Source: Lunatimonas salinarum (GTDB lineage: Bacteria; Bacteroidota; Bacteroidia; Cytophagales; Cyclobacteriaceae). Taken from it: DNA of 64,000 nt. Below, in pieces: positions 1 through 6,868 of the stretch. Positions within the stretch are counted from its first letter, which is position 1. Each line of letters begins with the position of its first letter. The DNA is taken from the NCBI RefSeq assembly GCF_017811155.1, contig NZ_JACVCV010000012.1, positions 1-64,000 of the forward strand, in the 5' to 3' direction. The position numbers and the translations under genes were made by a program. The notes beneath the pieces were generated by a model, which was given only the letters and a program-made list of their open reading frames with translations, was not told where the DNA came from and made no database searches.

Positions 1-54
1 GTTCACGTACGGTTCTGTGAGAGGCTTGGGCTGAAATGCGCTTGCCTACTCGAC
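1..54 (+). mobile_element. 3' end of a group II intron (end of domain V, domain VI)
   Basis: The first bases read CACGTACGGTTC followed by TGTGAGAGG. This is the 3' strand of a bacterial group II intron domain V and its linker. A weak stem-loop (domain VI, AGGC near base 23 pairing with GCCT near base 44) and the typical intron end CTACTCGAC follow. The rest of the intron lies left of the window, so its class and reverse transcriptase cannot be judged. The 3' exon reads CCCGAAAAC and then the core site GTTATGC at 64-70, so the intron sits within or beside an integron recombination site. Some group IIC introns are known to target attC sites; membership of that class is inference. The exact boundary may be off by one or two bases. 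Confidence 0.7.
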
Positions 55-63
55 CCCGAAAAC

Positions 64-1123
64 GTTATGCAGCATTATGAAAGCAACTAGTACAGTAATT
101 ATCGTATTGTTTTTTGTTTTGATTCTTTCATGTAATCAAGAAAGTGGGTTCTATGGAAAAGCTATAGTCTCTCCATATCACTATGTTTATGAGGAAGACA
201 ATATTTATTTTCCTCATGATTATTTTATCGAAAAAAATTTGGAGGGATTGCTGAAGAATGCCCTTACCATAGATAAAATCAACAATTTCATAATAATCAC
301 GAATAAATATAATGATGGATTTTCAGGTCATAAGATTGTTTTTCACATAAATGAAAATCTTGATATTGAAAAAGTAGAATATGTCGATTGGAATGATATT
401 GAAGACGGCTCAGAAATCAAATACTCCGTCGAAAAAATTATTCTTTCTATAAGTGAAAATCCTTTTACAAATAACAATTTAGTAGGGCACTATACCTTGC
501 AAATTAAAGAAGAATATACCGTAGGAGAGCTTTTAGAAAATGAAGGATTTAAGGATACTACGACCTTCAGAATATTTAACGGCAAATTTAAGTTTTATTC
601 AGAAAGAGAAAAACTAAATGGAAAGGAATGGGTCATTAGCCAAAATGAAATTAGTTTAGGAATTAAAGAAAGTCCAGACGTTTATCTTTCACCTGATGAG
701 TTTGCCGAATATAAATGGGGAAATGATTCTATAGAGCAAATCCTTACACGTTATGAAATTGACCGTTCAAAAACCGAAGTTGAAAACCAAGATTTTATCA
801 CTTTAATAATGATAGTTGATGAAAATGGTGAAGTCAATTCAGAAAGGATGTTAATAAGAGAAAAAATGAAGTCAAACGAATTGTTGGAGGACCTCAAAAG
901 GGACTCAAAAATTACCTCAAATTGGCAATCTGCAATTCATAATGGCAGAAATGTAAAATCAAAAGTCTACTTAACGATAAGGATTAAAGAATAACGCAGC
1001 ATAACATCACCTTGGAAGACAGCGGGCGGTTCCGAGTAAATATAAAGTTTAGTATCTCTAAGAAGTTCGGAGTAGGCTGGAAGTGAACGTTTCCAAATGC
1101 CCGCCGTCTCCAAGCTGAATCCC
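64..1123 (+). mobile_element. Integron-type gene cassette (no integrase seen)
   Basis: The segment runs from a core site GTTATGC (64-70) to the next core site GTTATGG (1124-1130). It contains one gene in the forward direction followed by an attC-like hairpin, which is the standard layout of an integron cassette. After each core site comes the same pattern, a four-base spacer then ATTATG; in the first case this supplies the start codon of the gene. The composition is clearly more AT-rich than the DNA from about 2.7 kb onward. No tyrosine recombinase gene is present in the window, so this could be part of an array to the left or a cluster of attC sites lacking an integrase. Confidence 0.65.
77..994 (+). 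CDS. Cassette-borne lipoprotein with a TonB C-terminal-like domain
   Basis: This encodes a 305-residue protein that I do not recognise as a whole. The N-terminus has a short hydrophobic stretch ending in a lipobox (LILSC, Cys19), so it is probably a lipoprotein facing the periplasm or outer membrane. The last 60-70 residues (from FITLIMIVDENGEV to the end, with a W followed by a NG..V.SKVYLTIRI pattern) resemble the C-terminal domain of TonB-type energy transducers; this is a weak family impression. The ATG lies seven bases after the GTTATGC core site and the attC hairpin starts right after the stop, so the gene fills its cassette. Codon use is AT-rich and unlike the genes after 2.8 kb, in line with lateral transfer. 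The function is unknown. Confidence 0.8.
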   Translation: MKATSTVIIVLFFVLILSCNQESGFYGKAIVSPYHYVYEEDNIYFPHDYFIEKNLEGLLKNALTIDKINNFIIITNKYNDGFSGHKIVFHINENLDIEKVEYVDWNDIEDGSEIKYSVEKIILSISENPFTNNNLVGHYTLQIKEEYTVGELLENEGFKDTTTFRIFNGKFKFYSEREKLNGKEWVISQNEISLGIKESPDVYLSPDEFAEYKWGNDSIEQILTRYEIDRSKTEVENQDFITLIMIVDENGEVNSERMLIREKMKSNELLEDLKRDSKITSNWQSAIHNGRNVKSKVYLTIRIKE

Positions 1124-1130
1124 GTTATGG
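999..1130 (+). other. attC-like integron recombination site
   Basis: The outer boxes GCATAAC (999-1005) and GTTATGG (1124-1130) are inverted and nearly complementary, as expected for R'' and R'. Inside them CTTGGAAGACAGCGGGC (1011-1027) pairs with GCCCGCCGTCTCCAAG (1099-1114), leaving one unpaired base and one mismatch. That asymmetry resembles the extrahelical bases that orient real attC sites. The 70-base centre is poorly paired, which is also usual. The R' box deviates from the common GTTRRRY consensus at its fifth base. A folding calculation of the bottom strand and a covariance search for attC would decide this. Confidence 0.72.
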
Positions 1131-1136
1131 GCAATT

Positions 1137-1208
1137 ATGCAATTCGAGAACATAACTAATTTAGGATTAAGTCGTAAATTAAATTTTGGAACAACTAGGA
1201 AAATATGA
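1137..1208 (+). CDS. Possible 23-residue leader peptide
   Basis: A short frame starts at ATG 1137, seven bases after the GTTATGG core site. It runs 23 codons and stops in an ATGA overlap (1205-1208) with the start codon of the next gene. The position of the ATG after the core site copies that of the lipoprotein gene in the previous cassette. The ATGA junction would allow translational coupling to the 98-residue protein. The peptide is polar and basic with no membrane segment. It may equally be chance, since the stretch is short and AT-rich. Confidence 0.25.
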   Translation: MQFENITNLGLSRKLNFGTTRKI

Positions 1209-1501
1209 TAATTAAAACAGAACAGTTACCGGACATCAATCAATTGGTTTTGACTTTTGAAGGTCAATTCCCCAATTACAGAGTTTATACATTTGGCTCT
1301 AAGCCTCTTAAAAGTATAATTGTTCAAAAATCTGGCATAATTGGCGCCCAAATAACCCTCCGTAATAATGAATTAATGGTTGATGCATGTTGCCCGAACA
1401 TATTTGTATCTGGCCTATTAGGTGCATTGAGTGCAATTTTTCCACCCTATATTAACTTCGAAATGAAGATTACAGATTTCTTGAAAAGTAAGTATAATTG
1501 A
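1205..1501 (+). CDS. Small unknown protein (98 aa)
   Basis: This encodes 98 residues that I do not recognise. The N-terminal half alternates short hydrophobic and polar stretches, as in a beta-rich fold. Residues from about 69 to 90 (VSGLLGALSAIFPPYINFEM) form a hydrophobic segment that could be a buried helix or a weak membrane anchor. A CC pair lies just before it. There is no signal peptide. It follows the attC site and precedes the RhuM-Fic gene by 90 bases, so the two could be co-transcribed within one cassette-like block. A role as antitoxin for the Fic protein is possible by position only; nothing in the sequence supports it. Composition is AT-rich like the rest of the island. Confidence 0.6.
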   Translation: MIIKTEQLPDINQLVLTFEGQFPNYRVYTFGSKPLKSIIVQKSGIIGAQITLRNNELMVDACCPNIFVSGLLGALSAIFPPYINFEMKITDFLKSKYN

Positions 1502-1591
1502 CAATATTTTCCAGCTGCCGAGAAAACAAGAAGTTTATTTAATCAAACATCTCAAAAACCCAAAGCAATGTAATTAGGTCAGGTTTAGCTC

Positions 1592-2560
1592 ATGAAGCAA
1601 ACAGGTGAAATAGTAATTTATCAGTCTGGTCAGGACGCTCCTTCTATTCAAGTGCTTCTTGAAAATGACACCCTTTGGTTGGATCAATATCAGATTTCTG
1701 AATTGTTTGACACTGATAGGACATCAATAGTCAGACATATCCGAAATATTTACAAGACCTCTGAATTGGATGAAGAGGCAACTTGTGCAAAAATTACACA
1801 AGTTCAACAAGAGGGAGAAAGAGCGGTAAAGAGACAGATAAAGATCTATAGTTTGGATCTGATTATTTCTGTGGGGTATCGAGTTAATTCCAAAAAAGGT
1901 ACAACTTTTAGAATTTGGGCCAACAAGATCATTAAAGATCATTTGGTAAAAGGCTATACATTTAACGAAAAGAGGTTACTGGAGCTCCAAAAAACAATTA
2001 AACTTGTAAATAGAACAATCCAAAGTCTTGTTTCAGACGATCAGACTAAGGGCATATTTGAAGTTTTATCTGAATTTTCCACTGCCCTAGATATTCTGGA
2101 TGATTATGACCATCAAAGACTAAGTTTACCAGTTACCCCAATCCAAGTTACTTTTAGAATATCCTACGAAGAAGCAAAACATGCTGTGGATGAATTAAAG
2201 AAAAGATTCGGTGGGTCAAGTCTTTTTGGAAATGAAAAAGACCAATCCTTTAAAGGTTCAATTTCAGCCATAGACCAAACATTCGATGGCATAGATTTAT
2301 ACCGAAGTTTAGAAGAAAAAGCTGCACATCTTTTATATTTCGTGGTTAAAAATCATTCATTTTCAGATGGAAACAAAAGAATTGCAGCGTGGCTGTTCAT
2401 TTGGTATTTGGAAAAGAACAAAAGTTTGTATTATCCAGATGGTACTAAAAGAATCAGTGAAAACGCATTGGTCGCTTTGACTTTGTTAATTGCTGAAAGC
2501 AAACCTGAAGAAAAGGAAATGATGATCAATGTAGGCGTAAATCTTATAAACAGATCATAG
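1592..2560 (+). CDS. RhuM-family protein fused to a C-terminal Fic/Doc domain
   Basis: This 322-residue protein has two parts. Residues 1 to about 125 match the RhuM (virulence-associated) domain, with the typical start GEIVIYQS, the phrase TLWLDQYQISELF and a KKGTTFRIWA segment. Residues from about 190 carry a Fic/Doc fold with the active-site motif HSFSDGNKR (His255). Fic enzymes usually move AMP onto target hydroxyls, while Doc, whose motif also ends in NKR, phosphorylates EF-Tu; which reaction applies here cannot be told. No inhibitory helix motif (S/T-xxxE-G/N) is evident. Such fusions are frequent on mobile DNA and act as toxin-like proteins. The gene is AT-rich, lies in the integron/intron island, and ends 18 bases before the second intron remnant. 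Confidence 0.85.
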   Translation: MKQTGEIVIYQSGQDAPSIQVLLENDTLWLDQYQISELFDTDRTSIVRHIRNIYKTSELDEEATCAKITQVQQEGERAVKRQIKIYSLDLIISVGYRVNSKKGTTFRIWANKIIKDHLVKGYTFNEKRLLELQKTIKLVNRTIQSLVSDDQTKGIFEVLSEFSTALDILDDYDHQRLSLPVTPIQVTFRISYEEAKHAVDELKKRFGGSSLFGNEKDQSFKGSISAIDQTFDGIDLYRSLEEKAAHLLYFVVKNHSFSDGNKRIAAWLFIWYLEKNKSLYYPDGTKRISENALVALTLLIAESKPEEKEMMINVGVNLINRS

Positions 2561-2578
2561 AAGGAAGAAAAGCCCATA

Positions 2579-2640
2579 GTCGAGTAGACGGCCTCGCCAA
2601 CCGTTAGGTTAGCGAGGTGCGCCTCTCACACCACTCCCTA
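2579..2640 (-). mobile_element. 3' end remnant of a second group II intron, minus strand
   Basis: Read on the minus strand, this segment gives GTGTGAGAGGCGCACCTCG, a strong stem-loop (CCTCGC and AACC pairing with GGTT and GCGAGG around a TAAC loop), and the intron end CTACTCGAC. That is the order of a domain V tail, domain VI and a 3' splice site, and it ends with the same bases as the intron at 1-54. The upstream part on that strand (2640-2690) does not form a canonical domain V and no reverse transcriptase remains, so the element looks truncated or decayed. The next bases on the minus strand are TATGGGC, close to the tail of the GTTATGGGC site at 1124, which may be chance. Confidence 0.5.
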
Positions 2641-2691
2641 TAGCTATCTGGACGTAGCGGGTTACTTAGCGGAGGTACCTATGGGGATTAA

Positions 2692-2817
2692 AAAGCCGGG
2701 GTGATTTCTGTGGTGTGCAAACAAAAAGGTGCTGCCGGGCAGTTCGGCGAGATAGTAAACAGGAGTCGAATCCTCGAACTGTTAGATCGTGGTACGGCCC
2801 GGATTGAAGCGTATTGA
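2692..2817 (+). pseudogene. C-terminal stub of a truncated gene
   Basis: An open frame enters from an in-frame stop at 2689-2691 and encodes about 41 residues ending in TGA at 2815-2817, immediately before the ATG at 2818. The peptide (with VISVVCKQ, GQFGEIVNRSR and ILELLDRGTARIEAY) reads like a real enzyme C-terminus: a beta strand followed by an amphipathic helix. Its GC content matches the genes to the right, not the AT-rich island to the left. I infer that the island or its intron cut off the 5' part of a gene that formed an operon with the DapA-family gene. I cannot name the parent family from this fragment. Confidence 0.45.
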
Positions 2818-3780
2818 ATGGAGAGCTCGATAAAAGTAGCCGGTATGAAACCAAAAATGAATAAATCCTTATACCCCCTGCACGGCATAGTGACGGTATT
2901 GAACACGCCGTTTTCTTCGGCAGGCACCATTGACTATAACTCGCTCAAGAAAAACGTGCGGGAAGCGTTGCGTGCCGGTGTAGCGGGATTTCTTGTGCCC
3001 GCCATGGCAGCGGAAGTACACACCCTTACCCATCAGGAGCGCCTTAACCTGGTGCAGACCGTATTGGAGGAGGTAAATCAGCAAGTTCCGGTGATTGCCG
3101 GTGCCGCCGAATCGGATATGGCCAAATGCAAATCGCTGCTAAAGGGCTACCTGGACATTGGATGTCGGGAGGTGCTTTTCCAGATTCCCTATCAAAATGA
3201 GCAACAATTTAAGACGGATTTTTATGCGTTGGCGGAGATCGACGTGGATATGATCATGTTGCAGGATTGGGATCCGGTAGGTGCTGGATTGCCCGAGGCC
3301 CTTATCTGTGACTTGTTTGATACAGTACCGGCATTTAGGTGCCTTAAGGTCGAGACAGTTATGGCAGGCTACAAGTACTCACGCCTGTTATTGCTCACGG
3401 AAGGGCTTCTGCATGTGAGTGGGGGATGGGCGGTAACCCAACTGATAGACGGCCTGGAGCGGGGAGTACATGCCTTTATGCCGACCGGCATGCACTGGAT
3501 CTATACCGAAATCTACCAACGCTGGGTCGGCGGAAGAAAGGCTGATGCTGAAGCCCTCTTTCACGAAATTCTGCCGGTATTGGCCTTTTCCAATCAGCAT
3601 TTGGATGCTTCCATTCATTTCTTTAAGCGACTGCTGTTTCTTCAAGGAACCTATCCATCAGACCATGTTCGAAAATCGTCTATCCCCATCGATGCCCAGC
3701 ATGAAAAAATGGCGGACCGGTTGATACGACGTGTAATAGATTGTGAAAATTTACTAAAGACGGCCCGACAAAACAGGTAA
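2818..3780 (+). CDS. DapA-family lyase/aldolase homologue with altered active site
   Basis: This 320-residue protein has the length and (beta/alpha)8 layout of the dihydrodipicolinate synthase/N-acetylneuraminate lyase family. The Schiff-base lysine is probably Lys in FRCLKVET. Two family hallmarks are missing. The substrate-binding GTTGE segment reads PAMAAEVHTLT, and the YNxP strand that carries the catalytic tyrosine reads MLQDWDPVGAG. It therefore belongs to a divergent subgroup and should not be called dapA. The true start may be ATG 2845 or 2857 (MNKSLYPLHG), since the first residues do not look conserved. It follows a truncated gene and precedes the GH106 gene by 146 bases. A role in breakdown of a 2-keto-3-deoxy sugar acid from the adjacent locus is inference. 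Confidence 0.75.
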   Translation: MESSIKVAGMKPKMNKSLYPLHGIVTVLNTPFSSAGTIDYNSLKKNVREALRAGVAGFLVPAMAAEVHTLTHQERLNLVQTVLEEVNQQVPVIAGAAESDMAKCKSLLKGYLDIGCREVLFQIPYQNEQQFKTDFYALAEIDVDMIMLQDWDPVGAGLPEALICDLFDTVPAFRCLKVETVMAGYKYSRLLLLTEGLLHVSGGWAVTQLIDGLERGVHAFMPTGMHWIYTEIYQRWVGGRKADAEALFHEILPVLAFSNQHLDASIHFFKRLLFLQGTYPSDHVRKSSIPIDAQHEKMADRLIRRVIDCENLLKTARQNR

Positions 3781-3926
3781 ACTTCTGCTTGGATTTAGGT
3801 TATAAGCCACATCCGTTGCCCGGCGCTCAAAAGCTAAAATACCACACTTTTTCGTTAACATGATGGAAGCATCCCAAGCGTTGCAGCGTTACCTTTACCC
3901 ACCTAAATTAGGTTTTATCTGTTCAA

Positions 3927-6863
3927 ATGGTTTCTATGGGGAAAAAACTACCGATACATCTGCCTAATCTTTCGATGGTTCAGCTACTTGCAGTTGCGAT
4001 ATCGATTACTTTTTTTGGTACGATAGCATGTAGCTCGCACGAAAGGGAGAAGGCACCCACTTCTGTGCTTTCGGAGGAGGATTTTTTGGATCCGCCCGTC
4101 GAGAATCGTCCCATGGCTCTTTGGACTTGGATGAACGGATACGTAGACACAGTAAAGCTGGTGCACGAGCTGAGGCAGATGAAAGAGAAGGGCATGCGTG
4201 GGGCCATTGTGTGGGACCTAGGTGCGTTGATCAATCCGGACGGCATGATCCCAGCCGGGCCGCCCTTTTTAGGCTCCGAATCGCTGCAATACCTGTCCTT
4301 GGCGTTGGATACCAGTCACGAGTTGGGATTGGATTTGGGAATTAGTGCGGCAAGCAGTTGGAATTCAGGAGGTGATTGGACGCCATTGGAAGACGGAAGC
4401 AAGGAATTGCTGCACAGTGAAGTTTTGACGGACGGTCCGGGGGCCATCCAACTGCCTTTGAAAAACCCTGCATCACCTAGGGGCATGGCCGAGCATTGTG
4501 AATTGATCAGCGTCTTGGCTATTCCCGACAGCCAAGACAAATCCTTTGCGCACAGCGAAGTCATCAACCTGAGTGATCTTGTTGCCGATGGAAATGTACT
4601 GGAGTGGTCGGTGCCGCCCGGACAATGGAAGATATTATCCTTTTTCAGCTGCAATACCATGCAGCCGTTGGTCGTTCCGAGCCCTAATTCGTCGGGTCTG
4701 ATTATTGACCATTTGAGCCGACAGGCCACCGACCGGCATTTGAATGAGCTGATTTCCCGATTGGATCAAATCAGTACGGATGAAAAGCAACTTAAATTTA
4801 TCTTTTTAGACAGCTACGAGGTGTGGCAAATGGTGGACTGGACACCTGCTTTTATCGAGGAGTTTGACAAGCGGTATGGTTACGATCCTCTTCCGTTTTT
4901 GCCGATATTACAGGGGTTTTCTGTGAGAGACTCCACCGTACAGAAGCGATTTGAGGGGGATTACAAGCGCCTGGTGAGTGATCTGCTAATCGAACATCAC
5001 TATGCGCAAGCGGTGGAGATAGGCGATAAGCACGGTATCCAAATGATTACCGAAGCAGGGCATGGCGGTCACCCCCGTGTTGAGCCTCTAAAAGCCTTGG
5101 GAAGTTCCCACATGCCCATGGGGGAATTTTGGAACCGGCAGCGGCATTGGGTCACTAAGGAAGCTGCCAGTGCGGCACACATCTATGGGAAGCAGATCGT
5201 AGCATCCGAATCCCTCACCGGATGGAATCACTGGCAGCACGGCCCTACCGACTTTAAGCAGTTGGTGGACGTGGCGTTTTGTGAGGGGTTAAATCAAGTC
5301 GTCTTCCACACGTTTTCCCATAATCCGGAAATTGCCGGGAAGCCGGGGTTTGTGTACCATGCCGGTGAGCATATCAATGTAAACGCTACTTGGTGGGAGT
5401 ATTCCCGTCCTTTTATGGATTATATTGCACGGGCGTCCTACCTGCTTAGGCAGGGTACTTTTGTGGCGGATGTGCTGCTCTACTACGGAGACGATGCGCC
5501 CAACCTGGTACCGCCCAAGCGGATGGATCCAAACTATACTCCGGATATGCCGGGACTTTTTCCTTCGTACTTTTATGACGAAACCAAATGCCCGCATTGC
5601 GGTATGCCAAGGCCCATTGTTACCGGTGCATTGCCGGGATTCGAGTACGATTATATCAACGAAGATGTCATCACAAACCGGTTGGAAACTCAAGATGGAA
5701 GGTTTATGCTCCCACACGGCGCCGCGTACAGGCTGTTGGTGCTTCCTGATCGGGAAGACATTTCGGTAGAAGTACTTAAAAAGCTTGAGAAATTGATTGC
5801 CAATGGGGCTGTGGTACTCGGACCCAAGCCGCTGCGTGCTACATCATTAAAAGGTTATCCCGCGGTTGATCAGGAGGTCAGGGAGCTGGCAGATAAAATT
5901 TGGGGTGCCGCCGATGGAAAGACAGTTTTCACTCATCCCTACGGAAAGGGGAGGGTTTATTGGGGAAGATCCATACAGGAAGTCCTGGATGAGCTCGGTG
6001 TGCGGCCTGATGTACACGTGGAAGGCGTAAACAATCAGGATAGACACATCGATTTTGTGCACCGGCGCACCGAGGAGGAAGAAATCTATTTTATTTCCAA
6101 TAGCAGTGAACAACACGAACGGGTAAGCCTGACCTTTCGCGTTTCGCCTAATTTGATACCGGAAATTTGGGATGCGGAGTCGGGTATGATACAACGCGAG
6201 GTGGCTTTTACCAAGTTACCTAACGGCATTCAACTTGACTTCAATTTGGATCCCATCGCATCCCGTTTTGTGGTATTCCGGGCGGCCACCATGCCCGATA
6301 GCGATCGAGACTTGGTTAGGGACCTACAGTTTGGGATTTCCGGAGATCACTTGAATGATAAGGGGACGGCACTGCTCGATATTTCAGAGGACTGGTCGAT
6401 CACGTTTGATGATTATGCGGTAGCCTCTGCGCCCCTAAAGCTTGGGAAGTTGGTCAGTTGGTCGGACATGTCGGAGGAAGAAGCGAAGTATTATTCCGGA
6501 ACGGCTACCTACTCACGGGAATTTTCGCTGGGTAGTAAATCCTTGGAACCTGGTATGGAGGTTTTTCTGCAGTTTGAAGCCATCGAGGAAATGGCGCAGG
6601 TATTTATCAACGGGAAAGAGGCTGGCGTTGTGTGGCTTCCTCCGTACCAAGTCCGAATCACCCCTTTCCTACAGGAGGGTCAGAATCACCTAACCGTCAA
6701 AGTGGCGAATACCTGGAATAACCGCATTGTGGGTGATCTCCGAAATCCGAATCTGCCTGCGATTACAAATACCAATGCGAAGAGCCGGTTTTCTGCACGT
6801 ACCCCCTTGTTGAAATCTGGCCTAATGGGCGGATGCCAGCTGCTATTTATCACCCAAAAATAA
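3927..6863 (+). CDS. GH106-like alpha-L-rhamnosidase lipoprotein
   Basis: This 978-residue protein has an N-terminal hydrophobic segment with lipobox GTIAC (Cys35), so it should be a lipoprotein at the outer membrane or periplasm. The mature protein begins with a pattern typical of glycoside hydrolase family 106 (PPVENRPMALWTWMNG, then GMRGAIVWDLG), continues with a (beta/alpha)8 region holding FLDSYEVW and EAGHGGHPR, and ends with beta-sandwich domains including a galactose-binding-like module (VFINGKEAGVVWLPPY). GH106 enzymes remove alpha-L-rhamnose from plant or algal glycans. The length fits the family. It heads the run of sulfatases and stops five bases before the first, so they form an operon. 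The substrate (ulvan-like or another sulfated rhamnan) is inferred. Alternative starts are at 3936 and 3975. Confidence 0.85.
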   Translation: MVSMGKKLPIHLPNLSMVQLLAVAISITFFGTIACSSHEREKAPTSVLSEEDFLDPPVENRPMALWTWMNGYVDTVKLVHELRQMKEKGMRGAIVWDLGALINPDGMIPAGPPFLGSESLQYLSLALDTSHELGLDLGISAASSWNSGGDWTPLEDGSKELLHSEVLTDGPGAIQLPLKNPASPRGMAEHCELISVLAIPDSQDKSFAHSEVINLSDLVADGNVLEWSVPPGQWKILSFFSCNTMQPLVVPSPNSSGLIIDHLSRQATDRHLNELISRLDQISTDEKQLKFIFLDSYEVWQMVDWTPAFIEEFDKRYGYDPLPFLPILQGFSVRDSTVQKRFEGDYKRLVSDLLIEHHYAQAVEIGDKHGIQMITEAGHGGHPRVEPLKALGSSHMPMGEFWNRQRHWVTKEAASAAHIYGKQIVASESLTGWNHWQHGPTDFKQLVDVAFCEGLNQVVFHTFSHNPEIAGKPGFVYHAGEHINVNATWWEYSRPFMDYIARASYLLRQGTFVADVLLYYGDDAPNLVPPKRMDPNYTPDMPGLFPSYFYDETKCPHCGMPRPIVTGALPGFEYDYINEDVITNRLETQDGRFMLPHGAAYRLLVLPDREDISVEVLKKLEKLIANGAVVLGPKPLRATSLKGYPAVDQEVRELADKIWGAADGKTVFTHPYGKGRVYWGRSIQEVLDELGVRPDVHVEGVNNQDRHIDFVHRRTEEEEIYFISNSSEQHERVSLTFRVSPNLIPEIWDAESGMIQREVAFTKLPNGIQLDFNLDPIASRFVVFRAATMPDSDRDLVRDLQFGISGDHLNDKGTALLDISEDWSITFDDYAVASAPLKLGKLVSWSDMSEEEAKYYSGTATYSREFSLGSKSLEPGMEVFLQFEAIEEMAQVFINGKEAGVVWLPPYQVRITPFLQEGQNHLTVKVANTWNNRIVGDLRNPNLPAITNTNAKSRFSARTPLLKSGLMGGCQLLFITQK

Positions 6864-6868
6864 GAACC

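Noticed and set aside
1501-1591. attC site between the 98-residue gene and the RhuM-Fic gene
   Set aside because: No inverted core boxes or arms are visible; GTTTAGC near 1584 does not fit the core site.
2745-2795. Possible tRNA-like arm (GAGTCGAATCCTC)
   Set aside because: No acceptor or anticodon stem can be formed around it, and the stretch reads better as the coding end of a truncated gene.
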